From: Agrobacterium cucumeris
GTDB lineage: Bacteria; Pseudomonadota; Alphaproteobacteria; Rhizobiales; Rhizobiaceae
Assembly (NCBI RefSeq): GCF_030036535.1
Contig: NZ_CP080387.1
Location: forward strand, 992,001-1,056,000
Reading direction: 5' to 3'
Length of the DNA stretch: 64,000 bases
The position numbers were made by a program, and so were the translations under genes. Below are positions 8,253 through 17,147 of this stretch, piece by piece; within the stretch, counting starts at the first letter, position 1, and each line of letters opens with the position of its first letter. The notes below the pieces were generated by a model that was not told the origin of the DNA, ran no database searches, and saw nothing but the letters and a program-made list of their open reading frames with translations.

Positions 8253-10670
8253 ATGACGAACATCACGTCTGCGGCATCTGGCGGTACCTATCCGGTACTT
8301 CCTCTGCGCGACATTGTCGTTTTCCCGCATATGATCGTTCCCCTGTTCGTCGGGCGGGAAAAATCCATTCGTGCGCTCGAAGAGGTCATGGGTTCGGACA
8401 AGCAGATCATGCTCGTCACCCAGATCAATGCCAGCGATGACGATCCGACGCCGGATGCCATCCACAAGGTCGGCACCGTCGCCAACGTTCTCCAGCTTCT
8501 GAAGCTGCCGGACGGTACCGTGAAGGTGCTGGTGGAAGGCAAGGGCCGCGCCCAGATCGACGAATACACCGGCCGTGAGGATTTTTACGAAGCCTCCGCG
8601 ACGCCGTTGCAGGAGCCTGCGGAAGACCCGGTCGAGATCGAGGCGCTGTCGCGTTCCGTCGTTTCGGAATTCGAGAGCTATGTGAAGCTCAACAAGAAGA
8701 TTTCGCCCGAGGTTGTCGGCGCTGCCGGTCAGATCGACGATTATTCGAAGCTTGCCGATACGGTCGCTTCGCACCTGTCGATCAAGATCACCGAAAAGCA
8801 GGAAATGCTGGAAACCGTCAGCGTGAAGCAGCGGCTTGAAAAGGCGCTCGGCTTCATGGAAGGCGAGATTTCGGTGCTGCAGGTCGAAAAGCGCATCCGC
8901 TCGCGCGTCAAGCGCCAGATGGAAAAGACCCAGCGCGAATATTATCTGAATGAACAGATGAAGGCGATCCAGAAGGAACTCGGCGACGGCGAAGATGGCC
9001 GTGACGAGATGGCCGAGCTGGAAGAGCGTATCGCCAAGACCAAGCTTTCCAAGGAGGCTAAGGAAAAGGCCGAGGCGGAAATGAAGAAGCTTCGCCAGAT
9101 GAGCCCGATGTCCGCGGAAGCGACCGTCGTGCGCAACTATCTGGACTGGCTGTTGAGCCTGCCCTGGGGCAAGAAGTCGAAGGTCAAGACCGACCTCAAC
9201 AGCGCCGAGACGATCCTCGATCAGGATCATTTCGGTCTGGACAAGGTCAAGGAACGCATCGTCGAATATCTGGCCGTGCAGGCGCGTGCTACCAAGATTC
9301 GCGGACCCATCCTGTGCCTCGTTGGTCCTCCCGGCGTCGGCAAGACCTCGCTCGCCAAGTCGATCGCCAAGGCGACCGGCCGCGAATATGTGCGCATGGC
9401 GCTTGGTGGCGTGCGTGACGAGGCGGAAATCCGCGGTCATCGCCGCACCTATATCGGCTCCATGCCGGGCAAGATCGTCCAGTCGATGAAGAAAGCAAAG
9501 AAGGCGAACCCGCTGTTTCTGCTCGACGAAATCGACAAGATGGGCATGGATTTCCGTGGCGACCCGTCATCCGCATTGCTGGAGGTTCTCGATCCGGAAC
9601 AGAACTCCACCTTCATGGATCACTACCTTGAAGTGGAATACGATCTGTCCGACGTGATGTTCGTGACCACGGCCAACACGCTGAACATTCCAGGCCCGCT
9701 GATGGACCGTATGGAAGTGATCCGCATCGCCGGTTATACGGAAGACGAGAAGCGCGAAATCGCCAAGCGTCACCTGTTGCCGAAGGCGATCAAGGAACAT
9801 GCCCTGCGTCCGGAAGAATTCTCGGTTACCGATGACGCTCTGATGATCGTCATCCAGCAGTACACCCGCGAGGCGGGCGTGCGCAGCTTTGAACGCGAGC
9901 TGATGAAGCTGGCGCGCAAGGCTGTCACCGAGATCATCAAGGGCAAGGTCAAGTCCGTCGAGGTTACCGCTGCCAACGTTCCGGATTATCTGGGCGTTCC
10001 GCGGTTCCGCCACGGTGAGGCCGAGCGCGAGGATCAGGTCGGTGTCGTCACCGGTCTTGCCTGGACGGAAGTTGGCGGTGAGCTGCTCACCATCGAAGGC
10101 GTGATGATGCCGGGCAAGGGCCGCATGACGGTTACCGGCAACCTCAAGGAAGTGATGAAGGAATCCATTTCGGCAGCGGCATCTTATGTCCGCTCGCGCG
10201 CCGTGGACTTCGGCATCGAGCCGCCGCGCTTCGACAAGAGCGACATCCACGTTCACGTTCCCGAAGGTGCGACCCCGAAGGACGGACCGTCCGCCGGTGT
10301 TGCCATGGCCACTGCCATCGTCTCCATCATGACCGGTATTCCGGTTTCGAAGGATGTGGCGATGACGGGCGAGATCACCCTGCGTGGTCGCGTGCTGCCA
10401 ATCGGCGGCCTGAAGGAAAAGCTGCTTGCGGCATTGCGCGGCGGCATCAAGAAGGTGCTGATCCCGGAAGAAAACGCCAAGGATCTGGCGGAGATTCCGG
10501 ACAATGTGAAGAACGAGATGGAAATCATCCCGGTTTCGCGCATGGGCGAGGTCATCGAACACGCGCTGCTTCGCAAGCCGGAGCCCATCGAGTGGGACGG
10601 CAGCATCGAGACGCCCGTGATCGCGACGGTTGAAGGCGTTGACGACGGCGGTCAGACGATCGCGCATTGA
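8253..10670 (+). CDS. lon: ATP-dependent protease Lon (LonA type)
   Basis: Cytoplasmic AAA+ serine protease that degrades damaged and regulatory proteins. I place the start at ATG 8253 (805 residues), preceded by AAAGGAA; an in-frame ATG at 8184 would add 23 residues unlike any Lon N terminus. The N-terminal substrate-binding domain begins [15 protein letters not shown], followed by a coiled-coil region near 180-300. Walker A is GPPGVGKT (358-365), and the protease domain has catalytic Ser680 (PKDGPSAG) and Lys723 (LKEKLLA), spaced as in E. coli Lon. The HU gene follows downstream, as in many proteobacteria. Confidence 0.98.
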   Translation: MTNITSAASGGTYPVLPLRDIVVFPHMIVPLFVGREKSIRALEEVMGSDKQIMLVTQINASDDDPTPDAIHKVGTVANVLQLLKLPDGTVKVLVEGKGRAQIDEYTGREDFYEASATPLQEPAEDPVEIEALSRSVVSEFESYVKLNKKISPEVVGAAGQIDDYSKLADTVASHLSIKITEKQEMLETVSVKQRLEKALGFMEGEISVLQVEKRIRSRVKRQMEKTQREYYLNEQMKAIQKELGDGEDGRDEMAELEERIAKTKLSKEAKEKAEAEMKKLRQMSPMSAEATVVRNYLDWLLSLPWGKKSKVKTDLNSAETILDQDHFGLDKVKERIVEYLAVQARATKIRGPILCLVGPPGVGKTSLAKSIAKATGREYVRMALGGVRDEAEIRGHRRTYIGSMPGKIVQSMKKAKKANPLFLLDEIDKMGMDFRGDPSSALLEVLDPEQNSTFMDHYLEVEYDLSDVMFVTTANTLNIPGPLMDRMEVIRIAGYTEDEKREIAKRHLLPKAIKEHALRPEEFSVTDDALMIVIQQYTREAGVRSFERELMKLARKAVTEIIKGKVKSVEVTAANVPDYLGVPRFRHGEAEREDQVGVVTGLAWTEVGGELLTIEGVMMPGKGRMTVTGNLKEVMKESISAAASYVRSRAVDFGIEPPRFDKSDIHVHVPEGATPKDGPSAGVAMATAIVSIMTGIPVSKDVAMTGEITLRGRVLPIGGLKEKLLAALRGGIKKVLIPEENAKDLAEIPDNVKNEMEIIPVSRMGEVIEHALLRKPEPIEWDGSIETPVIATVEGVDDGGQTIAH

Positions 10671-10672
10671 TA

Positions 10673-10721
10673 CATGCATCGGCGCGGAAGCCGGAATCGG
10701 TTTTCGCAAAGCGCGATGCAT
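10673..10721. repeat. Imperfect palindrome downstream of lon
   Basis: ATGCATCGGCGC near 10674 is mirrored by GCGCGATGCAT at 10710-10720, with GGAATCGGTTTTCGCAAA between them. Similar GATGC/GCATC-bounded palindromes with an AATCGGTTTTC core recur between genes in Rhizobiaceae genomes (from memory), so this may be one copy of a dispersed element. It lies 3 bp after the lon stop and could also stabilise the 3' end. Confidence 0.4.
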
Positions 10722-10802
10722 AGAATCAATGTGTTAGGTATCGGAAGACAGCTGCGGTGCTTCGGCCCGCGCAAGTGATGCCAAATTGGCACGAATATGG
10801 GG

Positions 10803-10830
10803 AAGGCCGGCAGAAATGTCGGCCTTTTTT
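10803..10830 (+). terminator. Intrinsic terminator between lon and HU gene
   Basis: AAGGCCG at 10803-10809 pairs with CGGCCTT at 10820-10826, extended by G-T and C-G pairs, loop of about 6, followed by six T residues. It is well placed to end the lon transcript before the HU promoter. Confidence 0.75.
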
Positions 10831-10882
10831 GTGAAAAAACCCGTAGACCCCTTGTTTTTCAGGCGATTCCAGCGCTTTTGAG

Positions 10883-10910
10883 TTGCTGCGCGCGGATGCG
10901 AATGTATTCT
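10883..10910 (+). promoter_or_regulatory. Candidate sigma-70 promoter of the HU gene
   Basis: TTGCTG (10883-10888), 16-bp spacer, TATTCT (10905-10910), about 48 bp before the HU start codon. Moderate match only. Confidence 0.35.
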
Positions 10911-10958
10911 GCGCCGGCTTAATTTTAGTCGTTTCAAACCATTGAAAGGGGTGGAAAC

Positions 10959-11234
10959 ATGAACAAGAACGAGCTCGTCTCTGCTGTTGCCGAAAAGGCT
11001 GGTCTCACGAAGGCAGATGCTGCTTCCGCTGTTGATGCCGTATTCGAAACCGTACAGAACGAACTGAAGAGCGGTGGCGACATCCGCCTCGCTGGCTTCG
11101 GCAGCTTCTCCGTTAGCCGCCGTGAAGCCTCCAAGGGTCGTAACCCTTCCACGGGTGCTGAAGTCGATATCCCGGCTCGCAACGTACCGAAGTTTTCCGC
11201 AGGCAAGGGCCTGAAGGACGCTGTTAACTCGTAA
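10959..11234 (+). CDS. hupB: DNA-binding protein HU
   Basis: A 91-residue nucleoid protein, typical HU length. It starts MNKNELVSAVAEKAGLTKAD, contains the conserved GFGSFSVSRREASKGRNP arm region, and ends KFSAGKGLKDAVN. HU dimers bend and compact DNA without sequence specificity. A very good ribosome binding site (GAAAGGGGTGG) precedes the ATG, consistent with high expression. It follows lon, separated by a terminator and its own promoter-like sequence, and has a terminator-like hairpin downstream. Confidence 0.97.
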   Translation: MNKNELVSAVAEKAGLTKADAASAVDAVFETVQNELKSGGDIRLAGFGSFSVSRREASKGRNPSTGAEVDIPARNVPKFSAGKGLKDAVNS

Positions 11235-11252
11235 GGTTTCCGGAAGGCCGTG

Positions 11253-11279
11253 ATGCCCGGCGGCGGGCATGCGGTTTTT
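11253..11279 (+). terminator. Terminator-like hairpin after the HU gene
   Basis: ATGCCCG (11253-11259) pairs with CGGGCAT (11264-11270), 4-nt loop, followed by GCGGTTTTT. It is 18 bp past the HU stop. Confidence 0.65.
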
Positions 11280-11470
11280 CAGGTTCACGAGGAAGCATGT
11301 TTTGACGCGCTCACACCATCAGCAGGCATGAAGAGGGCAGCCTTTCGGAAGTCTCTTTCGGACAGGCCAGTCTCTCGGTCAGTATGGTGTGGATTGAAAG
11401 TGTCGATGCGTGGCTGTGTAGCTTCCATCCGGACACACGGCGTTTCGATACACGATGCGCATAAACACGA

Positions 11471-11498
11471 AAGCCCGGCCTTCATGGCCGGGCTTTTT
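11471..11498 (+). terminator. Strong intrinsic terminator with no gene immediately upstream
   Basis: A perfect 10-bp stem (11471-11480 with 11486-11495), 5-nt loop TTCAT, and TTTTT. The 190 bp between the HU hairpin and this terminator contain no convincing open reading frame, so it either catches HU read-through, serves a short noncoding transcript, or blocks transcription into the next gene. Confidence 0.8.
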
Positions 11499-11583
11499 GA
11501 TTCTCCCGACAGGAAATGTCATCCCACTGTCATGTCTTTGACGCAGAAGCCATGGGGTATTTCTGGACCCAAGGGGGATTATA

Positions 11584-13782
11584 ATGGCGTTCCGATTTTC
11601 TCATATGGCCTTGACTGCTGCGCTGCTGACATCCGCAGCTTTCCCGGCCGCTGCCGAGCCGGTTTTCAACCGCATCGCATCTTTCCCGGTGGCGAAAAAC
11701 CTGCCCGCAGACAAGGACGCCAAGTCCGTCACGTCGGCTGAAATCGTCACCGCCAGCGAAGATGGCAAGACGCTGATCTATTCGGACAGCCCGCTTGGTG
11801 GCATCGGCTTCATCGACATCACCGATGCCAAGGCCCCGAAGGCCGGCGGTGCGCTGCTGCTTGAAGGCGAGCCGACGTCGGTCGCCGTTGCTGGCCTCAA
11901 GGTTCTCGCCGGCGTCAACACCTCTGAAAGCTTCGTCAAGCCGTCAGGCAAGCTGGTAACGGTCGATATCGCCACCAAGAAGATCGAGGCAAGCTGTGAT
12001 CTCGGCGGCCAGCCCGATTCGGTTGCCGTCTCTCCGGACAAGACCTTTGCCGCCATCGCAATCGAGAATGAGCGCGACGAAGAGGTGAACGAAGGCGCCC
12101 TGCCGCAGATGCCCGCCGGTTATCTGGTAACGGTTGGCCTGAAGAACGGCGTTGCCGATTGTGCGACGCTGAAGAAGATCGAGCTCACCGGTCTGGCCGA
12201 AATCGCCCCGGAAGATCCGGAGCCGGAATTTGTTTCGATCAACGCCAATGGCGAAATCGCGCTCACGCTGCAGGAAAACAACCATATCGTTATCATCGAC
12301 GGCAAGACCGGCACGGTGAAGACGCATTTCTCCGCCGGCACGGTTGACCTCGAAGGCATCGACACGAAGTCGGACGGCCAGCTGAAGTTCACCGACAAGC
12401 AGGAAGGCCGCAAGCGCGAGCCGGACGCCGTGAAGTGGCTGGACAATGATCGTATCGTCATCGCCAATGAAGGTGACTGGCAGGGCGGATCGCGCGGCTT
12501 CACCATCTTCGACAAGACCGGCAAGCTTCTCTATGAAGCTGGCGCTTCGCTCGAGCATGCGGTTGCGGCCATCGGCCACTATCCGGAAAAGCGCTCCAAG
12601 GCCAAGGGCATCGAGCCGGAAGGTCTGGAAGCAGCAACATTCGGCGATCAGAAATATTTCTTCGTGCTTGCCGAGCGCGCCTCCGTCGTCGCTGTCTACA
12701 AGGACACCGGCAAGGAGCCGGAACTGACCCAGCTCCTGCCTTCAGGCGTTTCACCGGAAGGCGCAGTCGCCATCCCGTCGCGTAATCTTCTTGTTACGGC
12801 GAACGAGGTGGATCTGGTCGAAGACGGCGGCGTTCGCTCGCACGTCATGATCTATGAGCGCGCTGAAGGTGAAGCAGCCTATCCGCAGCTGGTTTCCGCC
12901 ACTGTCGACGGTGCACCGATCGGCTGGGGCGCTCTTTCGGGCCTGGTCGGCGATGCCGAGAAGCCCGGCATTCTTTATGCGGTTTCCGACTCGGTTTATG
13001 GCAACCAGCCGTCGATCTACACGATCGACGCAACGAAGAAGCCCGCAACCATCACCAGCGTGCTGCGCATCAAGCGTGACGGTATCGCTGCCCAGAAACT
13101 CGATATCGAAGGTATCACGCTGGACGGCAAGGGCGGCTTCTGGCTGGCCTCGGAAGGCGACAGCGCCAAGCTCGTCCCGCACGCGCTCTACAACGTCAAT
13201 GCCAAGGGTGAAATCAAGGCTGAGATCGCCCTGCCGAAGGAACTGCTTGCCGGCGACACCCGCTTCGGTTTCGAAGGCGTGACCATGATCGGCAAGGGCG
13301 ACGACGCGACGCTGTGGATGGCTGTGCAGCGCGAATGGGGTACGGACGAGAAGGGCTTCGTCAAGCTCGTCTCCTATAATCCGAAGTCCAAGGAATGGGG
13401 CGCCGTGCGTTACCCGCTCGACAAGACCGAGGCAGGCTGGATCGGCCTTTCTGAAATCACTGCCCAGGGCGAATATGTCTATATCGTCGAGCGTGACAAC
13501 CAGATCGGCGACAAGGCCAAGATCAAGAAGCTCTACCGCGTGGCGATCGCAGATCTGAAGCCGGGCAAGATCGGTGGCGAGCTGCCGCTGGTGGCCAAGC
13601 AGGAAGCGCATGACTTTCTGCCTGACCTGAAGGCCCAGACCAACGGTTACGTCGTCGACAAGCTGGAAGGCTTCACCTTCGACAAGGCCGGAACGGCCTA
13701 TGCCGTGACCGACAATGACGGCGTGGACGATTCTTCCGGTGAGACGCTGTTCTTCAAGGTTGATATGAAGGCAATCAACTGA
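11584..13782 (+). CDS. Exported phytase-like esterase, two beta-propeller-like regions
   Basis: A 732-residue secreted protein. Residues 1-24 form a signal peptide (hydrophobic MALTAALLTSAAFPAAA, cleavage after AEP-type AAA). Residues ~30-420 resemble a repeat-blade domain like the choice-of-anchor I/YncE propellers (QPDSVAVSPDKTFAAIAIENERDE, LDNDRIVIANEGDWQGG). Residues ~430-730 match the esterase-like activity of phytase family (GWGALSGLVGD, LDIEGITLDGKGGFWLASEGD, GFEGVTMIGKG, KLEGFTFDKAGTAYAVTDNDG). It probably acts in the periplasm on phosphoesters, but the substrate is unknown. AGGGGGATT precedes the ATG, and a strong bidirectional terminator follows. Confidence 0.82.
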   Translation: MAFRFSHMALTAALLTSAAFPAAAEPVFNRIASFPVAKNLPADKDAKSVTSAEIVTASEDGKTLIYSDSPLGGIGFIDITDAKAPKAGGALLLEGEPTSVAVAGLKVLAGVNTSESFVKPSGKLVTVDIATKKIEASCDLGGQPDSVAVSPDKTFAAIAIENERDEEVNEGALPQMPAGYLVTVGLKNGVADCATLKKIELTGLAEIAPEDPEPEFVSINANGEIALTLQENNHIVIIDGKTGTVKTHFSAGTVDLEGIDTKSDGQLKFTDKQEGRKREPDAVKWLDNDRIVIANEGDWQGGSRGFTIFDKTGKLLYEAGASLEHAVAAIGHYPEKRSKAKGIEPEGLEAATFGDQKYFFVLAERASVVAVYKDTGKEPELTQLLPSGVSPEGAVAIPSRNLLVTANEVDLVEDGGVRSHVMIYERAEGEAAYPQLVSATVDGAPIGWGALSGLVGDAEKPGILYAVSDSVYGNQPSIYTIDATKKPATITSVLRIKRDGIAAQKLDIEGITLDGKGGFWLASEGDSAKLVPHALYNVNAKGEIKAEIALPKELLAGDTRFGFEGVTMIGKGDDATLWMAVQREWGTDEKGFVKLVSYNPKSKEWGAVRYPLDKTEAGWIGLSEITAQGEYVYIVERDNQIGDKAKIKKLYRVAIADLKPGKIGGELPLVAKQEAHDFLPDLKAQTNGYVVDKLEGFTFDKAGTAYAVTDNDGVDDSSGETLFFKVDMKAIN

Positions 13783-13810
13783 TCGTACCGATTGGCTTCG
13801 CAAATGAGAA

Positions 13811-13836
13811 AAGCCGGGCACAGCCCGGCTTTTTTT
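13811..13836. terminator. Bidirectional intrinsic terminator
   Basis: Perfect 9-bp stem AAGCCGGGC / GCCCGGCTT around a 3-nt loop, with a T-run on the plus side (13831-13836) and a short A/T run on the minus side. It ends the phytase-like gene and could also end the small minus-strand gene at 13986-14120. Confidence 0.85.
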
Positions 13837-13985
13837 GTCGCTGAAGGCCCCCGGTGCGGCGGCGCGGTTTGCACGGCGTGTCGCAGCGCAGGCCCTCAAG
13901 GCTGGCGTTGTCGCGTCGGGGATGGCTCAGAGAGAGACTTGTCGGGGGCTATTGGGGGGAAAAGCTGCGGACCGATGATAAAGGA

Positions 13986-14120
13986 TCACCGCCCCATGGA
14001 GTTCTTGCTTTTCGGAGTATCGCTTTTTTCCGAGTCCTGCTGGACCCAACGGAAGAAAATATAAACAGGCAGCGCAATAAGCGCGAGTGTTACAAACGCG
14101 TCGATCATGGTTTCATCCAT
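13986..14120 (-). CDS. Small single-pass membrane protein (44 residues), hypothetical
   Basis: Too short for usual gene calls, but coding-like: MDETMIDAFVTLALIALPVY begins an N-terminal segment with one hydrophobic helix (residues ~6-23), then a short positively charged juncture RWVQQ and a hydrophilic Lys/Ser tail ending at a TGA. The alternative start at the second Met (14108) is possible. The ribosome binding site is weak. It sits in an otherwise gene-free 648-bp stretch (13783-14430) between the phytase-like gene and tRNA-Val, and the minus-strand side of the terminator at 13811-13836 lies downstream. No function can be assigned. Confidence 0.45.
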   Translation of the reverse strand: MDETMIDAFVTLALIALPVYIFFRWVQQDSEKSDTPKSKNSMGR

Positions 14121-14430
14121 TATTTCTACCGTTCATCATGAAACGGCTCGAAAACAATGCCCGAAATCTGTTTAAAAAGTCTGAATCTGCTTATTTTTCG
14201 GTATGTTGCGGGGTGATACAGGGACTGGGAGAAGCTGTCGGAATCTGAAACAGGAGTACCGATTTGGCATGGGAAAAATCGCAAGACGATTCCATCCGCC
14301 TGAAACGCAGCCCCGACATCCATTGATGAGTGGGGCAGGGGGCGATTCCCTCTGCGAAGAATTTACGGAAAATAGAAATCGCATCCGATTGACATTCGGC
14401 TTCAAGCTTAAAAATTGATAGGCTTGGGAA

Positions 14431-14506
14431 TGGTGGGCGATGAGAGACTCGAACTCCCGACATCCTCGGTGTAAACGAGGCGCTCTACCAACTGAGCTAA
14501 TCGCCC
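14431..14506 (-). tRNA. tRNA-Val (anticodon UAC)
   Basis: Read on the minus strand, 76 nt with encoded CCA. Acceptor arms GGGCGAT and ATCGCCC pair fully. The D arm contains AGCTCAGTTGGTAGAGC, the anticodon stem CCTCG/CGAGG encloses TTTACAC with anticodon TAC, and the T loop reads GTTCGAGTC. All invariant positions look normal. Confidence 0.97.
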
Positions 14507-14546
14507 TTCGCGTGTCTCGGATCATGTCCGCCGCGTCGGTGGCCGT

Positions 14547-14575
14547 GATGTATTCGGATCGGAAAAAAACCGCAA
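14547..14575 (-). promoter_or_regulatory. Candidate sigma-70 promoter of tRNA-Val
   Basis: On the minus strand TTGCGG (14575-14570), 17-bp spacer containing a T-run, then TACATC (14552-14547), about 40 bp before the mature tRNA 5' end. Confidence 0.45.
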
Positions 14576-14859
14576 GGGCTTTTGTGAAGTTTTTTTGTTT
14601 TTTTTGCCGACAGCTTTTCCCTTCATCGAGGGTTGCCGGCGAAAAGCCGGGAACTGCGGGCTTTCCGGTAAAAACGAATCCGCAGTGACCTTCAGATACA
14701 GGCGGAAATCTTGCCTGAGACGCCCATGGCTGTGGACAAGTTTTTTGTTTTCGTTGGGAAAAGCCTGCAGAACAGGGCATTTGCGCCAGCGCCTGTCAAA
14801 GGCCTCTCAGTTTTTCCCGATCAAAATGCAGAAGCTTATTCTTTTGTCGTGAAACCTGC

Positions 14860-14888
14860 TTGACACCCCCGCACGAACGCCGTAGTTA
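14860..14888 (+). promoter_or_regulatory. Strong sigma-70 promoter of the tRNA-Asp pair
   Basis: Consensus TTGACA (14860-14865), exactly 17 bp, then TAGTTA (14883-14888), about 63 bp before the first tRNA-Asp. The rest of the 445-bp gap 14507-14951 shows nothing else recognisable. Confidence 0.75.
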
Positions 14889-14951
14889 GCCGCTCAACGA
14901 ACAGCCGAGGCTGGTTCGTACGGCGGGACAAGGTCCTGTCCGTCAGGAGAT

Positions 14952-15028
14952 GCGGGTGTAGCTCAGTTGGTTAGAGTGCCGGCCTGTCACGCCGGAGGTC
15001 GCGGGTTCGAGCCCCGTCACTCGCGCCA
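14952..15028 (+). tRNA. tRNA-Asp (anticodon GUC), copy 1
   Basis: 77 nt with encoded CCA. Acceptor GCGGGTG pairs with CACTCGC allowing a G-T pair. Anticodon arm CCGGC-CTGTCAC-GCCGG carries GTC. T arm CGGGTTCGAGCCCCG is standard. A second copy follows after 42 bp. Confidence 0.97.
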
Positions 15029-15070
15029 TCCTGTTCCTCGGAAATAAACGCAGATGAATATCTGCGATGC

Positions 15071-15147
15071 GCGGGTGTAGCTCAGTCGGTTAGAGTGCCG
15101 GCCTGTCACGCCGGAGGTCGCGGGTTCGAGCCCCGTCACTCGCGCCA
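15071..15147 (+). tRNA. tRNA-Asp (anticodon GUC), copy 2
   Basis: 77 nt with encoded CCA, identical to copy 1 except for one T-to-C change in the D loop (AGTTGG versus AGTCGG). No separate promoter is evident in the 42-bp spacer, so both are probably processed from one transcript. Confidence 0.97.
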
Positions 15148-15422
15148 TTTCTCTTCCTGAAATGACTCCCAGAAAAAGCCATCCGAAGCGCCAGCCAGGC
15201 GCCTTTGCATGAGCGATTTCACCGCCTGATTCCGCCCCGCGCAAGCACGATTTTTCCTGCCTTTTTCACTCAAGTTTCGATTTCTGAAAATCGTCACTTC
15301 GGTGCCTTTTTGACATAAAATTCGTGTGACTTTTTTGCGGTTGCGTCCTTCAATCGATTATTATTGTATTTGAGGGGCTTAGGTCGGAATTGTGGCCCAA
15401 ATTTGCGTCAATTCGGGCAATA

Positions 15423-15436
15423 TTGTTGCCAATCAA
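15423..15436 (+). promoter_or_regulatory. Candidate FNR/FixK box upstream of nuoA
   Basis: TTGTT-GCCA-ATCAA matches the FNR/FixK/FnrN consensus TTGAT-N4-ATCAA at 9 of 10 defined positions. It lies 148 bp before the nuoA ATG. A perfect 12-bp palindrome GACTTATAAGTC (15531-15542), containing a TATAAG -10-like element, lies between box and gene. The rest of the 436-bp gap 15148-15583 has no gene. Confidence 0.4.
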
Positions 15437-15583
15437 TGCGGCAGGTGTCTTGAAATGGTGCCTAAACTCTTGCAGAGAGGGCGCGGCTGCGCTAACCACT
15501 TTGGCGTTGCAACATATTTGTGCGCCTTGAGACTTATAAGTCGCAAAGGCAGGTCCGGCACCCGGCCGGGCAAGGAAGAGACC

Positions 15584-15949
15584 ATGACTGAACTCCTCAG
15601 TTCCTACATTCCGATCGCAATATTCATCGGTATCGCTCTTGTCATTGGCCTGGCGCTTCTCATTGCGCCGTTTGCTGTCGCTTACAAGGCGCCGGACCCG
15701 GAAAAGCTTTCCGCTTTCGAGTGCGGTTTCAATGCCTTCGACGACGCCCGCATGAAGTTTGATATCCGCTTTTACCTGGTGTCGATCCTCTTCATCATCT
15801 TCGATCTGGAAGTGGCCTTCCTGTTCCCGTGGGCGGTGTCCTTCGGTGACATGGGCTGGTTCGGTTTCTGGTCGATGATGGTGTTTCTTGGCGTCCTCAC
15901 CATTGGCTTTATCTATGAGTGGAAGAAGGGAGCGCTGGAATGGGCATGA
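15584..15949 (+). CDS. nuoA: NADH-quinone oxidoreductase subunit A
   Basis: A 121-residue membrane subunit of complex I with three hydrophobic helices and the conserved loop [27 protein letters not shown] use ATG 15584, preceded by AAGGAAGAG; the longer upstream frame lacks homology. NuoA helps link the peripheral and membrane arms near the quinone site. It overlaps the start of nuoB and is the first gene of the nuoA-N cluster, preceded by a long intergenic region with promoter-like and FNR-like sequences. Confidence 0.97.
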   Translation: MTELLSSYIPIAIFIGIALVIGLALLIAPFAVAYKAPDPEKLSAFECGFNAFDDARMKFDIRFYLVSILFIIFDLEVAFLFPWAVSFGDMGWFGFWSMMVFLGVLTIGFIYEWKKGALEWA

Positions 15950-16524
15950 GCCAGAACAACAGCACGCTCGTTGCGCCGCAGCCGAAGGGGATCATCGATC
16001 CCTCGACCGGCAAGCCGGTTGGCAGCAACGATGCCTACTTCACGGAAATCAATGACGAGCTGGCCGACAAGGGCTTCCTCGTCACATCGACCGACGAGCT
16101 GATCACCTGGGCGCGTACCGGCTCCCTTATGTGGATGCAGTTCGGTCTCGCCTGCTGCGCCGTTGAAGGCCTGATGCAGGCTTCCGGTCCGCGTTATGAC
16201 ATGGAGCGCTTCGGTGTCGCCCCGCGCGCTTCGCCGCGCCAGTCTGACGTGATGATCGTTGCCGGCACGCTGACCAACAAGATGGCGCCCGCGCTGCGCA
16301 AGGTCTATGACCAGATGCCTGAGCCGCGTTACGTCATTTCCATGGGCTCCTGCGCCAATGGCGGCGGTTATTACCACTATTCCTACGCCGTGGTGCGCGG
16401 TTGCGACCGTGTCGTGCCGGTGGATATTTACGTTCCGGGCTGTCCCCCCACGGCGGAAGCGCTGCTTTACGGCGTTCTTCTGCTGCAGAAGAAGATCCGG
16501 CGTACCGGTACGATCGAGCGCTAA
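15940..16524 (+). CDS. nuoB: NADH-quinone oxidoreductase subunit B
   Basis: A 194-residue PSST-type subunit that holds the terminal 4Fe-4S cluster N2, the electron donor to quinone. The ligands are visible: Cys72-Cys73 (GLACCAVE), Cys138 (GSCANGG) and Cys168 (VPGCPPTAE). The start is ATG 15940, 10 bp inside nuoA, with AAGAAGGGA upstream; ATG 15946 is nearly as plausible. The overlap suggests translational coupling to nuoA. Confidence 0.96.
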   Translation: MGMSQNNSTLVAPQPKGIIDPSTGKPVGSNDAYFTEINDELADKGFLVTSTDELITWARTGSLMWMQFGLACCAVEGLMQASGPRYDMERFGVAPRASPRQSDVMIVAGTLTNKMAPALRKVYDQMPEPRYVISMGSCANGGGYYHYSYAVVRGCDRVVPVDIYVPGCPPTAEALLYGVLLLQKKIRRTGTIER

Positions 16525-16544
16525 GGGCAAAGGACGGATAGATA

Positions 16545-17147
16545 ATGAGCGAAGCTCTCAACGATCTTGCTGCTTACGTTAAGGAAGCGCGCGGTTCTCT
16601 CGTGGTATCTGCCGATATCGCCTATGGCGAGCTGACGCTGAACACGACAACTGAAAGCGTGATTGCGCTTTTGACCTTCCTGCGCGACGACGTGCAGTGC
16701 GGTTTCGTCAACATCATCGATATTTGCGGCGTTGACTGGCCGCAGCGCGAAAAGCGTTTCGATGTCGTCTACCATCTTCTGTCGCCGCGCCAGAATCTGC
16801 GCGTGCGCATCAAGCTGCAGGTGGCGGAAGACGAGGGCGTTCCTTCATCGACCTCCGTCTACATGGGCGCGGAATGGTTCGAGCGCGAAGCCTGGGATAT
16901 GTATGGCATTCCTTTCGAGGGCCATAAGGACCTGCGCCGCATCCTCACGGATTACGGTTTTGAAGGCCATCCGCTGCGCAAGGATTTTCCGGTTACCGGC
17001 TTTGTGGAAGTGCGTTACGATGACGTTCTGAAGCGGGTTCTTTATGAACCGGTCGAACTGAAGCAGGAATTCCGTAACTTCGACTTCCTTTCCCCTTGGG
17101 AAGGAACCGAATATGTTCTCCCGGGTGACGAAAAGGCCAAGCAATGA
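16545..17147 (+). CDS. nuoC: NADH-quinone oxidoreductase subunit C
   Basis: A 200-residue peripheral-arm subunit of the 30-kDa family, not fused to NuoD. The family signature [15 protein letters not shown], followed by [20 protein letters not shown], is intact. It lies 20 bp after nuoB. Its stop overlaps the next start by 4 bp (ATGA), but that next gene is not nuoD: a GFA-family gene intervenes. Confidence 0.97.
   Translation: MSEALNDLAAYVKEARGSLVVSADIAYGELTLNTTTESVIALLTFLRDDVQCGFVNIIDICGVDWPQREKRFDVVYHLLSPRQNLRVRIKLQVAEDEGVPSSTSVYMGAEWFEREAWDMYGIPFEGHKDLRRILTDYGFEGHPLRKDFPVTGFVEVRYDDVLKRVLYEPVELKQEFRNFDFLSPWEGTEYVLPGDEKAKQ

Noticed and set aside
10734..11288. 184-residue minus-strand frame across the HU gene
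   Set aside because: It is the complement of the HU coding sequence and its terminator; HU is unmistakable on the plus strand.
14203..14418. 71-residue plus-strand frame near tRNA-Val
   Set aside because: No family resemblance, poor codon pattern and no ribosome binding site.
15392..15583. 64-residue N-terminal extension of NuoA
   Set aside because: Not conserved in NuoA, and AAGGAAGAG precedes the internal ATG at 15584.
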